Assembly: GCA_027625915.1 (NCBI GenBank)
Contig: JANTQA010000042.1
Coordinates: 1,066,001 to 1,130,000 of the forward strand
Length of the DNA stretch: 64,000 nt
Source of the DNA: Anaeramoeba flamelloides
Lineage: Eukaryota; Metamonada; Anaeramoebidae
Direction of reading: 5' to 3'
Below the pieces are notes generated by a model. That model did no database searches and was not told the origin of the DNA. It was given only the letters and a program-made list of their open reading frames with translations. The position numbers were made by a program, and so were the translations under genes. Shown here piece by piece: positions 13,037 through 26,928 of the stretch; within the stretch, counting starts at the first letter, position 1, and the number at the start of each line of letters is the position of its first letter.

Positions 13037-13753
13037 CAATTTTGATTTTTATGAAATATCATTTTTAATAGTTTATAAGAGTTGATTGACAAATTACATT
13101 TAAAATTAAATCGTATTATAAAAAAAGATAGAAAATGATAATAAATAATTTGAAACAATCTTGAGATCAGATACACATAAACAAAAATTGTTATTGAAAT
13201 TTTCATTTTTTTTTTTAAGAAAATCGTGATTTTTTCATTGATAGTAATTTTGATCAGGTGTTCTCTTAATGTATAAAAACTCATAGGTATATTTGGTATA
13301 TTTATACAATTTATTTGGGTGTTAAACGGAAAGTAATTATAATTTGGGGTCGAAACTTCAACAGAAAATTGAAAATACTTATTATAAAAAAGCAAAAAAA
13401 AATCAACAAATATTATTTTCTTGAATTTCCAAAAAAACAATAATAATTTATTTTATTTACAATATTGTTTCATTTTTTTGAAATTTAAAAGATTAGGTAA
13501 TATTTTTATTTCCGATATCAAGAATATAAACACGGAACTGTTATTATTTAAAAAGGATATTTTATAAGATTTATTATTATTTTCTTGGTGGGATTGTCAT
13601 GTGGAATTAATTTTATTTGTTTGAAAAACTGGGAAAATTAGAGATGTTATAATCAACTATTTTTATATGTTTAATATTGGGTTATTATTAGCCCATTGAA
13701 ATAATTAAGATTATGTTTTTATTTCATGATTAAAAATAATCAAATTGAAAATT

Positions 13754-14282
13754 AAACCCCAATTCAAAATTTATAACACACAAAAATTCGATTTGTGAAA
13801 AAAAAATCTTATTTAATCAATTCACAAAGAAATACCAAATTAGAACCATTTGTTAATTGAGATTTTAACACTTTTTTATAAATTACAATACTCACAAAAC
13901 AACAAATAAACGATTATCAATGCAAATAAATCATGGGTGTGTTAAAATTTTTGGAGAGAGCACTACAAAAAAATACATTAGTAAATTTGTTGAAATTCTA
14001 TTAGGAATATTGATCAATCAAATGGCCAGATACGACCAATTAATTTTATTTGAGTTCTTCTATTTGGAACAACTTTAACACGATATCAATGGTTGAAAAA
14101 AAAATTGATCGAACGAAACGAGTAACATAATTCAAAAAATAAAATGAAAAACAACTAAAAGATGAAAAAATGATATTCCCTATTTTTCAAAAACAAAGTT
14201 ATCTGCAATTTCTAAGAAATTGTATTGTTGTGATTTTTTGGAACATTTTAGCGGTTTTGTGAAAAATTTTGAATTTTAGTTT
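13754..14282 (+). mobile_element. Family I element, copy 2, nested in A-long
   Basis: The ends AAACCCCAATTCAAAATTT and AAATTTTGAATTTTAGTTT are imperfect inverted repeats. Inside are AATATTGATCAATCAAATGG and ATTACAATACTCACAAAAC, shared with the intron-4 copy at 3369-4309. Confidence 0.65.
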
Positions 14283-15336
14283 ATTTGTGTAAGTTAAAAG
14301 TTGAATTTTCGAGGTTTTAAAAAAATCAATTTTGGGAATCATTTTTAATTTAATGTTTTGCTCTGATTTTTGTGTCTAAAAAAAAATATTAATTCTAAAC
14401 CTACGATTCTGAATCAAGAAATTATAATTTTTGTCAAGTTTAAAAAAATTATTGTATTTTTTTTAATTACGGACTATGTTCTCACCCTTGAGAGGATAGA
14501 AAATTTGTGTTCTTTCACTTTAACGTCTAAAAAAGAATTTCCAATGTGATGAAATGGGCAAAAAAAAATTGTATTTGTTTTTGGACATATTTATTTTTGT
14601 ATGTCACTTTTTTTCTTTTCTTTTTCAATAATTAGGAAATTGAAAATAACAAAAAAAAAATTTCTTAAAAATTGCTTTTTGGGGTTTTCAATTGAAAGTT
14701 CAAATTTGAAAACATTTCAAACTTATAATAGTAGTTGTAAAAAATATATAGTACAGAAATATGAATTGTTTATGAGTTCAGAGATTTGAAATGGAATTTA
14801 TGAAATTGTAAAATCAAATTTTGGCATGATCTTTGAAAGTGGAATTTGTTTTGATTTTATGAAAATTTCCCTTTTTTTCTAAGAGAAAGTCTCAATGTGT
14901 AAAATTTAATTTAGATTTTAAAACTCATTCAAGGGTTTTTTTATACATTATTAGGACTTTTTCACCTGGAAAACTCGTCCTTAAGTCGATTTTTTTATAC
15001 TGTGATAACAAAAAACTTTGTGTTTTTATTTTTAAAGTGTATTTTGGAACTCTTCCTTTACAGGAAAGAGAATACGATTTCAATCTTCTTCAAATAAATG
15101 TTTTTTGAAATATTCAGAAATATGTTTGATTTTTGAAGTTTTTGAGAAATGAGAAAAATGGATCAAAAACTTTTAAAAAAAACAATTCTTTCCTGCAAAA
15201 ATATCTTTAAAAGTGGGTTAGGTTTTGTAGTAATCATATTTTTACTTTGATTTTCAATTTCAAGATATAGGTAAAATTTTTTTTAATTTGCTATTCGATT
15301 TACTAGAAGATTTTTTTTAGTTTGCTAGTCCCTTAA

Positions 15337-15845
15337 GCCCACCACCAGAAAGAGTTAGAGAACCCCCTAATATGCCAAACCAGAGATCAAAAAAAAAAAA
15401 GATCGATTTAATTATGTTTTGTGTTTGATCTTCGTTGAGGTTCTAAGTGCTTTTTGAGATTAAAAAAATCAAAAAAATAAGCTTGAAATGTTGAAGATGG
15501 GAAATTTGATTTCTTAGAATCGAACGAGAGTCGGCTGAAAGAGCACTAGTGGTTGAAACAAGATACAAAAAAGTTTTGTGGTTTTATTTTGTACCTTTTA
15601 GATCACATTACAAAGGTGTCATAATAGCAAGAAAATAGTTAAAATTTAAGAGACAGCTAACAAAAAAATGTGTTTGTTGAAAAATGGTTTTTGCTGCTCT
15701 TTGTTTATCCTCAATATTTTGATACAATTTCTTGGATTTGTGTTTCAAAGGGGGTTGAATAATCATCATGTTAAATGAAGTCAAAGATTTGAAGGTTAGT
15801 ATTTGAAATTTCAATGTATAATAATATTTCCTTTCGCAGGCTTTT
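15337..15845. other. Unassigned DNA with faint coding character
   Basis: The base composition is more balanced than in the flanks. On the minus strand there are short frames such as FGILGGSLTLSGGG (about 15350-15395) and an 84-codon frame at 15608-15862 that overlaps the next feature. None shows a known domain. They may be the eroded tail of the split frame at 15846-16165. Confidence 0.25.
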
Positions 15846-16165
15846 TTATTCAATAACATCAATTCTCAATGAGTAGAAATAGAAAGAAAGCATCTTCATT
15901 TTCTTTGAAAGTTGTTTTTTGAGTTTTGTCTTGTAATTTGTTTTGTATTCTGGGAGTTGGTTTGTTATTAGAAAGTCAATGTAAAAATCAGTGAAAAGCT
16001 GAAAAAAAGAAACATAAAAGTAAATATTTTTATACAAGCTTGCAAATCCTTGTTTTAACTATGAACTCACTTCGTGACCCAGCCACCTGGCTTGTTGTTC
16101 TTCATGATTGATCTCTCAAGCCTTACTTTCCAAGAATAACTGAAAGATCTTTTTAAATCTATATT
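15846..16165 (-). pseudogene. Split coding relic with a well-formed intron, product unknown
   Basis: On the minus strand a coding-like piece ending EEQQARWLGHE (to 16071) is followed by the donor GTGAGT. An intron of about 70 bases with acceptor TTTTTTTCAG joins in phase 0 to LFTDFYIDFLITNQLPEY (from 15998), which stays open to a TAA at 15846. The piece before the donor carries an in-frame TGA (SKA-TGA-EINHEE), so this is either a relic or a gene whose start I have misplaced. I do not recognise the protein. Confidence 0.35.
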
Positions 16166-16748
16166 TTTTAAACATACTATAATCACAAATTAAGATTTAA
16201 AAATGCTGTTAACTCAAAATTTATCATCTATTTCATTTCTTGAAATCTATTTCTTTGTTTTTGACAAAGTTTTTCATTTTTTATTTTTTTTTGCATAAAA
16301 TTGTAAGCCTTCTTTTTTTTAATTTTTTCTTTTTTCTTTTTGAATGTAACATTTGAATAAAAAAATACCCCACAATAAGGTTGTCTATGGAGATGTGATC
16401 TTTTTTTTTCTCATAAATAACAACAAGAAAAAAAAAAAGAAAAAAAAAATATTTTTTTTTTCTTTTGGTTAAAACTTTTTATTAGCACATTATCAAAATT
16501 TTACAGTTTGATGGATGACTAAGTTTTACAACGTTTTGTTGTCTGACAGATTATTATGTTTTAAAACAAAAAATTATTTTTTTTATTTACACTTTATTTT
16601 TTTTTTTCTAATTTTTTTTTTTTTTTTTTCTTCCTTATTTTTTTGTTTTTTAAAACTTTTGTTTTTATTTAATTTTTTTTTATATTTTTTTTATAAAAAT
16701 CTATTTTTTATTATCTGATTTCACTAAAACCTAGAATAAATTCCGAAG
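16166..16748. other. 5' flank of the first cysteine-rich gene
   Basis: Extremely T-rich DNA (runs of T up to about 20) leads to the ATG. It includes TATAAAAATC about 60 bases before the start. A TATA-like role is possible but not demonstrable, because such strings are common here. Confidence 0.3.
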
Positions 16749-17464
16749 ATGAAACTTTATTTTTTTTTCCTTGGCTTAATAGTCATTGCATTTGTAAGTT
16801 CAAAAACTTGTGAGGACAATAATGACTGTAAAGATGAAGATGAGGAACGTATTTGCTCTGGTGATAATTGTGTGATCTGTACAAGTACTGAATTGCATTG
16901 CAATATTGATGAATATTGCTCACAAGAAGGAACTACAGCAAATAAATGCATAAAATATTCTGATGATGAGAAATTTGGTGAATTTTGTCAATCTGACGAT
17001 TGTAGTGACCAGGATACTATGAAAATTTGTGGTGTATGTACAGATGGTGCAGATACTTGGACAGGTGCTTGTGTTGATAACAAATGTTACCCATGTTCGT
17101 TAGATGGTACAGGACTCACGTAAGTTTAAGCTTTTTTTTTTTTTTTTTTTTTTTTGATTATTTTATATTTTGTAATGAAGAAGTAACACATGATATTAAT
17201 TTTCCTTTGATTCTACTTGACCACACTTTTTAATCTAACTTGAAAAAAAACCTAAATTTTTAATAAAAAAGAACTACATATTCAGATTGTACACCAACAG
17301 GAGTTAGTGGGCTCGCAGGATCACTCAGTAGTAAACAAATTGCTTCTAATTCACCAGCTTTTCTTCTTCAAACATCCCAATCAATCGGATTTATGGTTAT
17401 TGGATTCTTTTTCTTTGCATCTTTACTTGTCCAATGCTTAATCATGAAAAGAGCAGCAGAATAA
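16749..17464 (+). CDS. Cysteine-rich type I membrane protein, paralogue 1
   Basis: Exons 16749-17119 and 17272-17464 are joined at GTAAGT...AAAAAG in phase 2, giving 187 residues and a TAA stop. Residues 1-18 are a signal peptide (MKLYFFFLGLIVIAFVSS). The ectodomain has 16 cysteines, several as CxxC, and the block KYSDDEKFGEFCQSDDC. A membrane helix near the C terminus (IGFMVIGFFFFASLLVQC) precedes a short basic tail. It is therefore predicted to be exported and anchored with the cysteine-rich part outside the cell or in a lumen. The paralogue at 26929-27650 matches in every cysteine and in intron site. I do not recognise a named family; a surface or secretory-pathway role is inference. Confidence 0.9.
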
Positions 17465-19423
17465 ATATTCAATTCTTTAAATTATTTTCTTTTTCTTGGA
17501 TTGCGAAAAGATATATTCGAATTTCCATTTCTTTTCTTTTCTTTTTTTAATATTCTTAACAAAATTTTATCATTATTTATTTTATTTTTTTTTGCTACTT
17601 TTTTCTCTTAGTTTTGTTTTTTTTTTTTTTGATTTTTAATCTTCTTTTTCCTTTTTTTATTTTTATTTTTACTTTTACTTTATTTTAAATTCCTCTTTGG
17701 TAATTTTCTATTCTTTTTGCGATTATTCTATATTATGTGTTTTTTTAAAACATAAAGAGTTTTAAACTGGTCTTTAAAAGAAACTGTTCATCTAATTTAT
17801 CATTTTTGATTTTTTTCTTATTTTCATTTTTCAATTTTTTCTAAGTTTTCTATTTTAATATGTGAAAACTTTACCAGAATTAAAACTTTTTGAAAGCTTT
17901 ATTTTTTAATAAAAGGAAATAAATAATCCTTTAAACAGGTTGTGAAACTGATGTCTGAAGAAAAGCTCTTTAAACATTTTTGAGATCTTAAAATTTTAAA
18001 AACTTTGTTTTTTTGGAATGTTGTAATAAAAAGTCCGCACTTTTTTCAACAAGATATATTTTTTTTTTGAACTTTCTATTTATTGAAAATATAGCCTTTT
18101 AATTAGTATAGTAAAATTTTTTATTAATTTGTAAAACTAAATCACATTTCAAAAATTTTGACATACTCAAGATAAAAAATAGGCAAAATAAAACTCAATT
18201 TATTATATTTTTCCAAATGTATATATAAAACCATATTTAATTTCATTGTGGTAGTGTTTTTTTAAGTAATCATTTTTTATCCAAATTAAAGAAAAAAATA
18301 TAGAATGAAAAAAAAAAAATCGAGGATCCTAAATAATTGAAATGAGTGGAACAAAAAATGTATTGGTAAATTTGTTGAAATTTCACCAACAATTATTGAT
18401 CAATCAAATGATAAGATACCAGTTACCAATTGTATGTGTTTTTTCTAGTAATAAACTCAACACTAACCCCCTATCAACCATTGGAATTATTTTCCAGATC
18501 TAAGGAAACAGATTTCGTAACTAGAAAAAAAAATGAAAACCCAACAATCGAGACATAAAATGAAATAATTTGAATTGTCTAAATTATTTCCAAATTGAAT
18601 GAAAAGGCAGGTATTGTTATTCTTTCAATCGTTTAAATTGGACCCAAATTATGGAATTTATTTTATTTTAAAAAATCCAGGAAAAAAGGTTTTCAATAGT
18701 TTTAATTTGAAAAAAATAAATACTTGGCAATATTTCACTTATAAACCTTTTTTTAAAAGAATACCTATTTTTTTATCCAGTATAAGTAATAAAAAGATGA
18801 ATCCCTTCTGTAATATTAATATTATTATTATTCTTTAATATGGGATATATTGATTTTTTTTTAAATCAGAAATCTAGATTTTACAATTATTTTCACAGGC
18901 TGGGTAGTTCCCAACAAAAGGATATATATAATGATATGACTCAAATAGTTTAATTTTTTTTTTTTTTTTTTTATCTATTTTACAACATAATATATTTACA
19001 GATGAACAGATTGTACGATTAAATAGCCCGTGAACGCTTTAAGTTTGAAAAATGAAGTTAAGATATCCTGTTTGAGTCTTTTCAACCATTTGATTTTCAA
19101 ATATTTTAATATGCCTGGGACAAATATTTGGTTTTAAAAAGTCTTTTAAACCCAGAGAAAACTAATGAGGCTTTCAATATATAATATTCTTTTAGCTGTT
19201 GGACTCAAAAAAAAAAAAAAAAAAAAAAACCACACATAGTTTCTAATTTTGGTAATGTTTGGAATTTTGAATAAATTTTTTCAAATTCTTTTTTAGAATC
19301 GAAGAAATATCATAAAATTCTTAAAATCCAAAAAAAAAAAATATTGATCAATTAATTCAATTCTTCTTTCTTAAATATTTATTCTTATAAAGTCATTTTT
19401 TTTTTAAATATTTTATAGATAAA
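17465..19423. other. Intergenic AT-rich DNA
   Basis: Downstream of the cysteine-rich gene are long poly-T and poly-A runs and one fragment of family I (18355-18486, listed separately). The 79-codon frame at 18599-18838 has no domain or composition that suggests a gene. Confidence 0.6.
18355..18486 (+). repeat. Fragment of family I
   Basis: AAATGTATTGGTAAATTTG and the following ATTATTGATCAATCAAATG match the inner part of the family I elements at 3369-4309 and 13754-14282. The ends are not recognisable. Confidence 0.55.
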
Positions 19424-19621
19424 TGCAGTCAGTTTTACTTTTAAGGCACCAACTTTTAACGAAATTTAAGACACAATAAAAATCTCAAATTAAAGCACAA
19501 AATTCAAATTCTAGTAAAAATAAATGTAAAAAAAAATTCCAAATGTTTTGCCTTAATTTGAGATTTTTTTGTGCCTAAAATTTTGTTGAAAGTTTGTGCC
19601 TTAAAAGTGAAACTGACTGTA
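19424..19621. mobile_element. Palindromic MITE, family E, copy 1 (Tc1/mariner-like tips)
   Basis: The arms start CAGTCAGTTTTACTTTTAAG and end TTAAAAGTGAAACTGACTG, bounded by TG/TA. The arms cover about 80 bases each, so the unit is almost a hairpin. The CAGT tip next to TA is typical of Tc1/mariner-type elements. A second, more diverged copy is at 25266-25470. Confidence 0.82.
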
Positions 19622-20925
<1,304 letters not shown>

Positions 20926-22360
20926 ATATAGATTATGATTTGACGAAAATCAACAGAAAAACTAAATTTTCAATGTGATGTCAAAATCTCTTTTATAGGT
21001 AATAAATTATTTATTAAACTATTTTAGGGCATGTTAGGGTACAAAGGGTACCAAAAAATTCAATAGAGTATTGTGTTTTTTAAACAATACAAAACTAAGA
21101 GGTTTTTGATATGAAACAAACTTGTCAAAAAAAAAACTATTTCTTTTTTGACAATCTTTCGATTAAAAAAAATAATGAAATCACAAAAATCAAGTAAAAT
21201 TTAAAAAATTTTATTTTTTTTTTGTGCAAAAATATTTTCTAGATTAAAAAATTAGAATGCTAATTTTCTTATAATTAGTTATTTTTTAGTCTCCCAATCG
21301 ATTGATAATCGGATTTAACCTGAATATCTCATTATGTATTTGAAAATAATTTATATAAAATTTTGAACAAATACACTGCCCCGGAACTTATATTTTCAAA
21401 TTATTAACATTGATGCTCTAAACGGTTAATTATTTTGTTAATATACTCAAAAAACAAAAATCAAATATTTTTTGATCTGATCATTTAATTTTTTTTTTAT
21501 TTGATTTTTTTAAAAAAATTATTTTATTGTCTCCAAGATTATCCAAATTTTTATTATTAAATTAAAAATCTATGAAAATAACCTTAAAATATTGGTATCT
21601 GAATTAAAAAATTAAAAAAACTAAGACTATATTGACTGTATAGATAAATATTAATATGTTATTTCCAAAAAAAAAAATATGCATTTTTTTTACATTTAAT
21701 AAAAAATTATTATTATTTGTGGTTCTATAAGTTAATTGACAATATAAAATTAAGTCAAATATTAATATCGATTGAATCAATGGTTTAGGTATTTATTTCA
21801 AAATATTATGGTTGGATTATTTCCAAAAAAATGAAAAAAAAAATAATAATACACTTTTTTTTGGTGAAAACGATGAATGGCCAATTTCAAAAAAAAAAAA
21901 AAATTGAAATATGAAAGCGCCAAAAACGATTTTCGAAACAATACCATGTATTTATATATTTTTAATTCAATTAAAAAATTTGTTTAGATTAAAAAAGTTA
22001 TGGAAACAATTCTTTGGAGCAAAAAGAAATTAATAAATAGCCATTTTTACCCTTAAATATATCATATAAAATCAAAATCAGAAAATATAATATTATTTAT
22101 TTATTTATTTATTGATAGAAGGAGTGACTAAAAAACATTTACTAAATAAAAAAGAGAAGACTAAAAATAATTAAAATATTAAACTATAAAAATAATTATA
22201 TTATTTACATGAACAAATTTAAGATTGTCCATGTCCTGGAAGAGGAGTGGTAACTACATGATAGAAAGATTATCAATAATAAATAAAAATTACACTAAAT
22301 GTGATTAATAAGTTGGCATTTAACAACTCTGAAGAGTGGGGACATAATGTACCCGAAAGT
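20926..22360. other. Intergenic AT-rich DNA
   Basis: No gene seen. A short phrase at about 21025-21050 (TTAGGGCATGTTAGGGTAC) resembles the degenerate tandem repeat at 33058-33112 in reverse orientation. The phrase at 22220-22260 is less AT-rich but does not code. Confidence 0.5.
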
Positions 22361-24087
22361 ATATATATATATATATATATATATCACAGGTATTACGATT
22401 TTACGTTTTAAAAACATGAAAGATTTATAAAAACGCGTTTTTTCGATTTTTTTATATGTTTTTTTCGTATAAATCATTGTTTTCTTTTTTTGTTTTTTGA
22501 AAAAGTCCTCGAATTCTTTTGAAATCGCACTTTTCGTTTTTTGGATATGAAAAAACTCAACCGAAAAAACTTACAAACAATGAATGAAATGAAAAATATA
22601 TACACATAAAATATGGACAAGGCGTAATTCCTTTAAAAGTGTTGAAAACCTAGAGAATTCACAATTTACAATTCATGTTGGAGATTTTGTATTTAAAATA
22701 TCATGAAAATAGTTTCAATTTTGATTTTTGAAAACTCCAAAACAATAAAATTATCTTTCCCATTTAAACTCTTGAAAATTGTAGTCACTGTTTAAGACCG
22801 GAAAAACAATTATATTTTTTTTAAAAAAATTACTATTTGAGGAAGAAAATTACATCAATCTTTCACATTTTTTACGCATTCTAAATTAGATCAGCTCGTA
22901 CATTTTTTTTGTATTGTGATTTTATCCCTTCTAAGTGAATTTTTTTTATTGATCACAAAAACAAATGTGAAAAATTATTTACTTAAATTTTTTTTTTTTC
23001 AAAATTCAAAATTTGTAAAAGATGATCAGTAATTTTTTCACCATATTAACCCCCCCCCCAAACTTATCAGCTCGACAAAACACTTATTTTATTTTTTTTT
23101 TTTTTTGATACTATAAAACCTGTTTTACCCCTATTTTTTTAATCTGTTATCGTATTTTTTTACAGGCCTATTATTTCTTATCAATTATTTCATTAAGAAC
23201 ACTTATTTATATTTTGTAAAAAGATAATTTCATTTTTTATTATTTAACTTTTTACAAAATTGCTTTTAAACAATTCCTCTTTAACTTACTTTGTCAAAAT
23301 GACAACTTTTTATATTTTTTAAAAATATTACACTGCTTAAATGGTGGAAAAAAAAAACAAAGTAAGGTCAATACAAGTAACAAGTCTCTTCACTTTTTTA
23401 TTGACTTTAAGAATTATAATATGATTTCGATATTAAATTTAAATGTTCCATTCTTATTGTTCTTTACTATAACATAACAGGGGGGATTTTATGAACCAAA
23501 AAAAGATAAAATTAAAATACCCAATACATGCGAAGAGAGGGATAAATTAAACAGTCTGGTAAAATTTATCTAAATCATTAGTAATTGCTGTGATTTACTT
23601 TTTTGTTTACACTTTCTTTTTTTTGTGATCGATCAAAAAAATTTTTTTTTAAATGTGTTTCATTACACCAAAATAAATTTTAATTCAAATTTTTTTGATA
23701 ATTTCTTATTTTTTTTCAAACCAAATTTAATATATACAATAAATTTTTCTTCTCATTATTTTAAATATTTGGATATTTAATTTATTATTTATTTTATTCC
23801 TTTCGGTTATGATTTATTTTTGTGATATATTAAAAGAACTAAATACATCTTTAGTAAACAAAAATTTTCGAAAAAAAAGTTTAGTCAACACCTTAAATAT
23901 CCATGGATTTCATACTTTTTTATCTTTCATGTAGACAAAATTTTACGACCTATATATATATATATATATCATGTGATATAGATTTCAGAGAAACCAATTT
24001 TAAGAGTCACTCACGCGTGCGCCAACGCGTTTCATGAAATCAAAAAAATCATCATACCTGTGATATATATATATATATATATATATT
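22361..24087. mobile_element. Candidate 1.7-kb inverted-repeat element inserted in TA-rich DNA
   Basis: ATATCACAGGTAT (22381-22393) and ATACCTGTGATAT (24054-24066) are exact inverted repeats. Each is embedded in a (TA)n run, and weaker similarity continues inward for about 50 bases to AACGCG motifs at both ends. No coding capacity is visible between them. A TA-targeting element inserted into a TA repeat would give this picture. A single copy in the window keeps this tentative. Confidence 0.45.
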
Positions 24088-24181
24088 ACTATTTTAAGGA
24101 ATTTTTTTTTTCAATTTTTTATTTTCAATTTTTCTTTATTACCCTAAATTTTATAACCATCAGAGCTTTGATGAAATATTC

Positions 24182-25090
24182 TCAGAAAGAACTATAAATT
24201 CCATAATTAAGATTAGTCAGATTAAATGGCTTTTGAATATTTTTCCAAAGGATAAAATTTTTATATAAAATTTTTGTTAATTCTTTTTTCAATTTGATTC
24301 TGATGATTTTATATCTCTCATAGTGCCAAATAAAGTGAAGTATATTTTCATAATATAGATACAATATCTTTTATTTATGTAATGTAATGTTAAGAAATAA
24401 ATTTAATTATTATCAAGAACTTATCAATTATATTTAATTATTTTCTATATTTTAGAAGATTTTTAAATATTGATCTTCATTTATATATTTTAGCACAAAG
24501 GTGACCAACATATTTGGGTATAGCGGATTTTTGCTATTATCAATAAAAAAAAATTCCAATATGTTTATTCTATTTAGCAAATAACAGTCAAATATACTTT
24601 CGGCTCAGACAATTTCTAAATAAAAATTTCATGTTCCTCAATAAGAGCAATCTGAAACTCCTTTGTTAAATAATAATAAAAATAAAAAAAAATTAAAATC
24701 TGATTTTTTTTATCAAAAATTTTACTTTGAAAAATATTTTTTTTTCAATATTGTAAAATTCAAAAACTGTTCGTACTAGCTTCCTTTTTTAATTACAATA
24801 TTATCTTAAATTGTCTTGATTACCCCAAGTATTGTGTTTTTATTGGATATGGTGACAGTAGAGATTATTTCTATTTTTCTATTATCTTTGCTTTTTCATC
24901 TTGATCACAAAATCTCAAAATGTCACTTAGATTGAAAAGGATAATATTGTATCATCTGATATTTGACACACATTCTTATTCATTAAAGTTTGATTTATAT
25001 TTAGTCCAATGTGTATTCTTTACAATATATACTTCATAATACAATACGTTGATGGTATATCGATTTTAATCGAGTAAAACTTGTTACAAA
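24182..25090 (-). mobile_element. Decayed LINE-type reverse transcriptase, 3' part
   Basis: On the minus strand, at about 24930-25015, a frame reads GLNINQTLMNKNVC then QISDDTILSFSI. This matches the palm segment leading to the (F/Y)ADDT motif of L1-like non-LTR reverse transcriptases. Further downstream, at 24182-24364, an open frame contains HFIWHYERYKIIRIKLKKEL, which resembles the C-terminal region after the reverse transcriptase of many LINEs. The frame between them is eroded. No ends could be located. Confidence 0.55.
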
Positions 25091-25265
25091 AATTTAATAG
25101 ATTTACAAATACATTTTTTTTTGTAAACTGAAACATTTTAACATACTTAATTCTTTTTATTTTGATTGATAATGCAATTTTTTCTTATTTTTTTTGCAAG
25201 TCTGATAAATGATAAATAACAAAAAAAAATTAAATAATTTGTTTTATAGTTCTTGTTTTCAATCT

Positions 25266-25470
25266 CCAGTAAGTTTCACTTTTAAGACACAAACTTTCAA
25301 TAAAATTTAATTCACAAAAATAAAAAAAAAAATATTGAATTAAAGCACAAAATTCAAATTTTATTAAAATAATTTTATAAAAAAAGATAAAAAATTGTAC
25401 ATTAAATTGGGATTATTTTATGCCTTAAATTTCATTCAAAATTTGTACTTTTAAAAGGGGCCAAACTGTA
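25266..25470. mobile_element. Palindromic MITE, family E, copy 2
   Basis: It begins CCAGTAAGTTTCACTTTTAAG and ends CCAAACTGTA, with the same arm content as 19424-19621 (TTAAAGCACAAAATTCAAAT in both) but more diverged. Confidence 0.7.
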
Positions 25471-26928
25471 TTTTATTTAATATTTTTTTTTTTCAAAAAA
25501 TGAATTTTGGTAATTTAATAAAATTTCAATTGGTGTACATTTATCAAAAATAGTAGTCTCGTTTTCTAAAAACACAAGAAGAACTTTTGTATAGTTCTAT
25601 CTGATCTTTTCATCGTAAATATATTATTAATTTTTGACTCAAAATCATTTTTTCCAATTTTCGAAATGTTAATTGATATTTGAATTCTTTTTTTTTTCTT
25701 TTGATCTTTTTCTTGTTTTTTTTTTTTTCTAAAAAAGCCAAAAAAAAAAGATCTTTGAAAATACCAATAAACTCAAAAGAAAATTAGTGTTATATTATTT
25801 TTTATAAAATGTGTATAATTGTTGAGAAAAAAATCTTATTTTTATCCTTTTTTTTTGAAATTTTCATTATAAAAGATCTGTAATGCTTATTTAAAAAATC
25901 GTGAGTCATTTTTTTTTTAGTTTTTGGTTTTATTTTTTTTCAATTTTTGAGACATAAATTTTTGATATATATTGAAAATTTAAAAGTGAATTACAAATCA
26001 GATTTAATAATTGGTTGTTCTAGAATACTCAAGATATATATATATATATATATATGTATTCAAATTTATAATTTCAGATTATTCACAATTTTTGAAATGG
26101 TGTTTAGATATATATAGACATTTTTTAATTTATAAAAAAAATTGGTGAAAATCTATTTTTATTCAGTAGTTAATCGATTTGGAATAACTACTCAATTCGG
26201 TTACAGAATCAAACAAAGCAAAAAGTATTTTGAGTAAAAAAAAATCATGTTTTTAAAGATCTAGAAACAAATAATCCCAAAATATAAAGTACTTTTGAAA
26301 CAAGTGTAATATAAGGTACTTTACAAATTGAATTTCATCTCATATTTGTAATCACTCTTGACTCCTATAAATAATGATATCAGAAATAAATTGAAAATAG
26401 ATGGCTTTATAAAGGAACATATAAAAATCTCATATCATATCGCAGATTTTAAATTTACTTGAAAGAAAAGTAAAGAAATAATGAAAAAAAAGAAGAACTA
26501 AAAAATATCAAAATATTTTGATCAGAAAATAGGCTTGTTTTTGATTTAACTGATTTTAGATCTGTTGACACTTGTTGTTTAAGATAATATCACTCAAACA
26601 AAGGTAGTTCAACATAATCAATTAAAATAAAAAGAAAAAAAATAATAAAATAAAAGAAGGAAAAAAAAAAAAACAATCAAAAATAAATAAAAAAAAAAAA
26701 AAAAGAAGATAAATTAGAAAAAAATCAGTAATTAGAGGAATTAAAAGAGAAGAGTGAAAAAAAAAAAAAATTAAAAATTCAATTAAAAAGAGAAAGAAGA
26801 AAAATTCAAAAAAAGAAACAAAAACAAAGAGAATAAACCTAAATAAACTGAAAAGTAAGAAGAAAAAACTTTGTTTCTTTCAGTAAAATTTTTTTTTCAA
26901 AAATTATTCATTATTCTAATTGAGTCGC
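25471..26928. other. Intergenic AT-rich DNA
   Basis: A short (TA)n run lies at about 26035-26056 and a strongly A-rich stretch at 26640-26870. No gene or repeat copy was recognised. Confidence 0.6.

Larger units (their letters stand above)
12309..15336 (+). mobile_element. TTAA element, family A-long, copy 2, with two nested insertions
   Basis: The outer ends are TTAAGGGACTAATAACTC and CTAGTCCCTTAA. Compared with copies at 8881-10084 and 50535-51780, the body is split by a family B MITE (12535-13036) and a family I element (13754-14282). The A-long sequence resumes after each insertion, at AATTTTGATTTTTATG and GGGAATCATTTTTAATT. Non-coding; the short frames here are chance. Confidence 0.8.

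Noticed and set aside
12506-13440. Frames of 64-143 codons on both strands
   Set aside because: They lie inside MITE and A-long repeat sequence and are not conserved between copies.
15510-15575. tRNA-like phrase containing GTTCGATTC on the minus strand
   Set aside because: It looks like a B box, but no T-stem pairing, D arm or acceptor stem can be formed around it.
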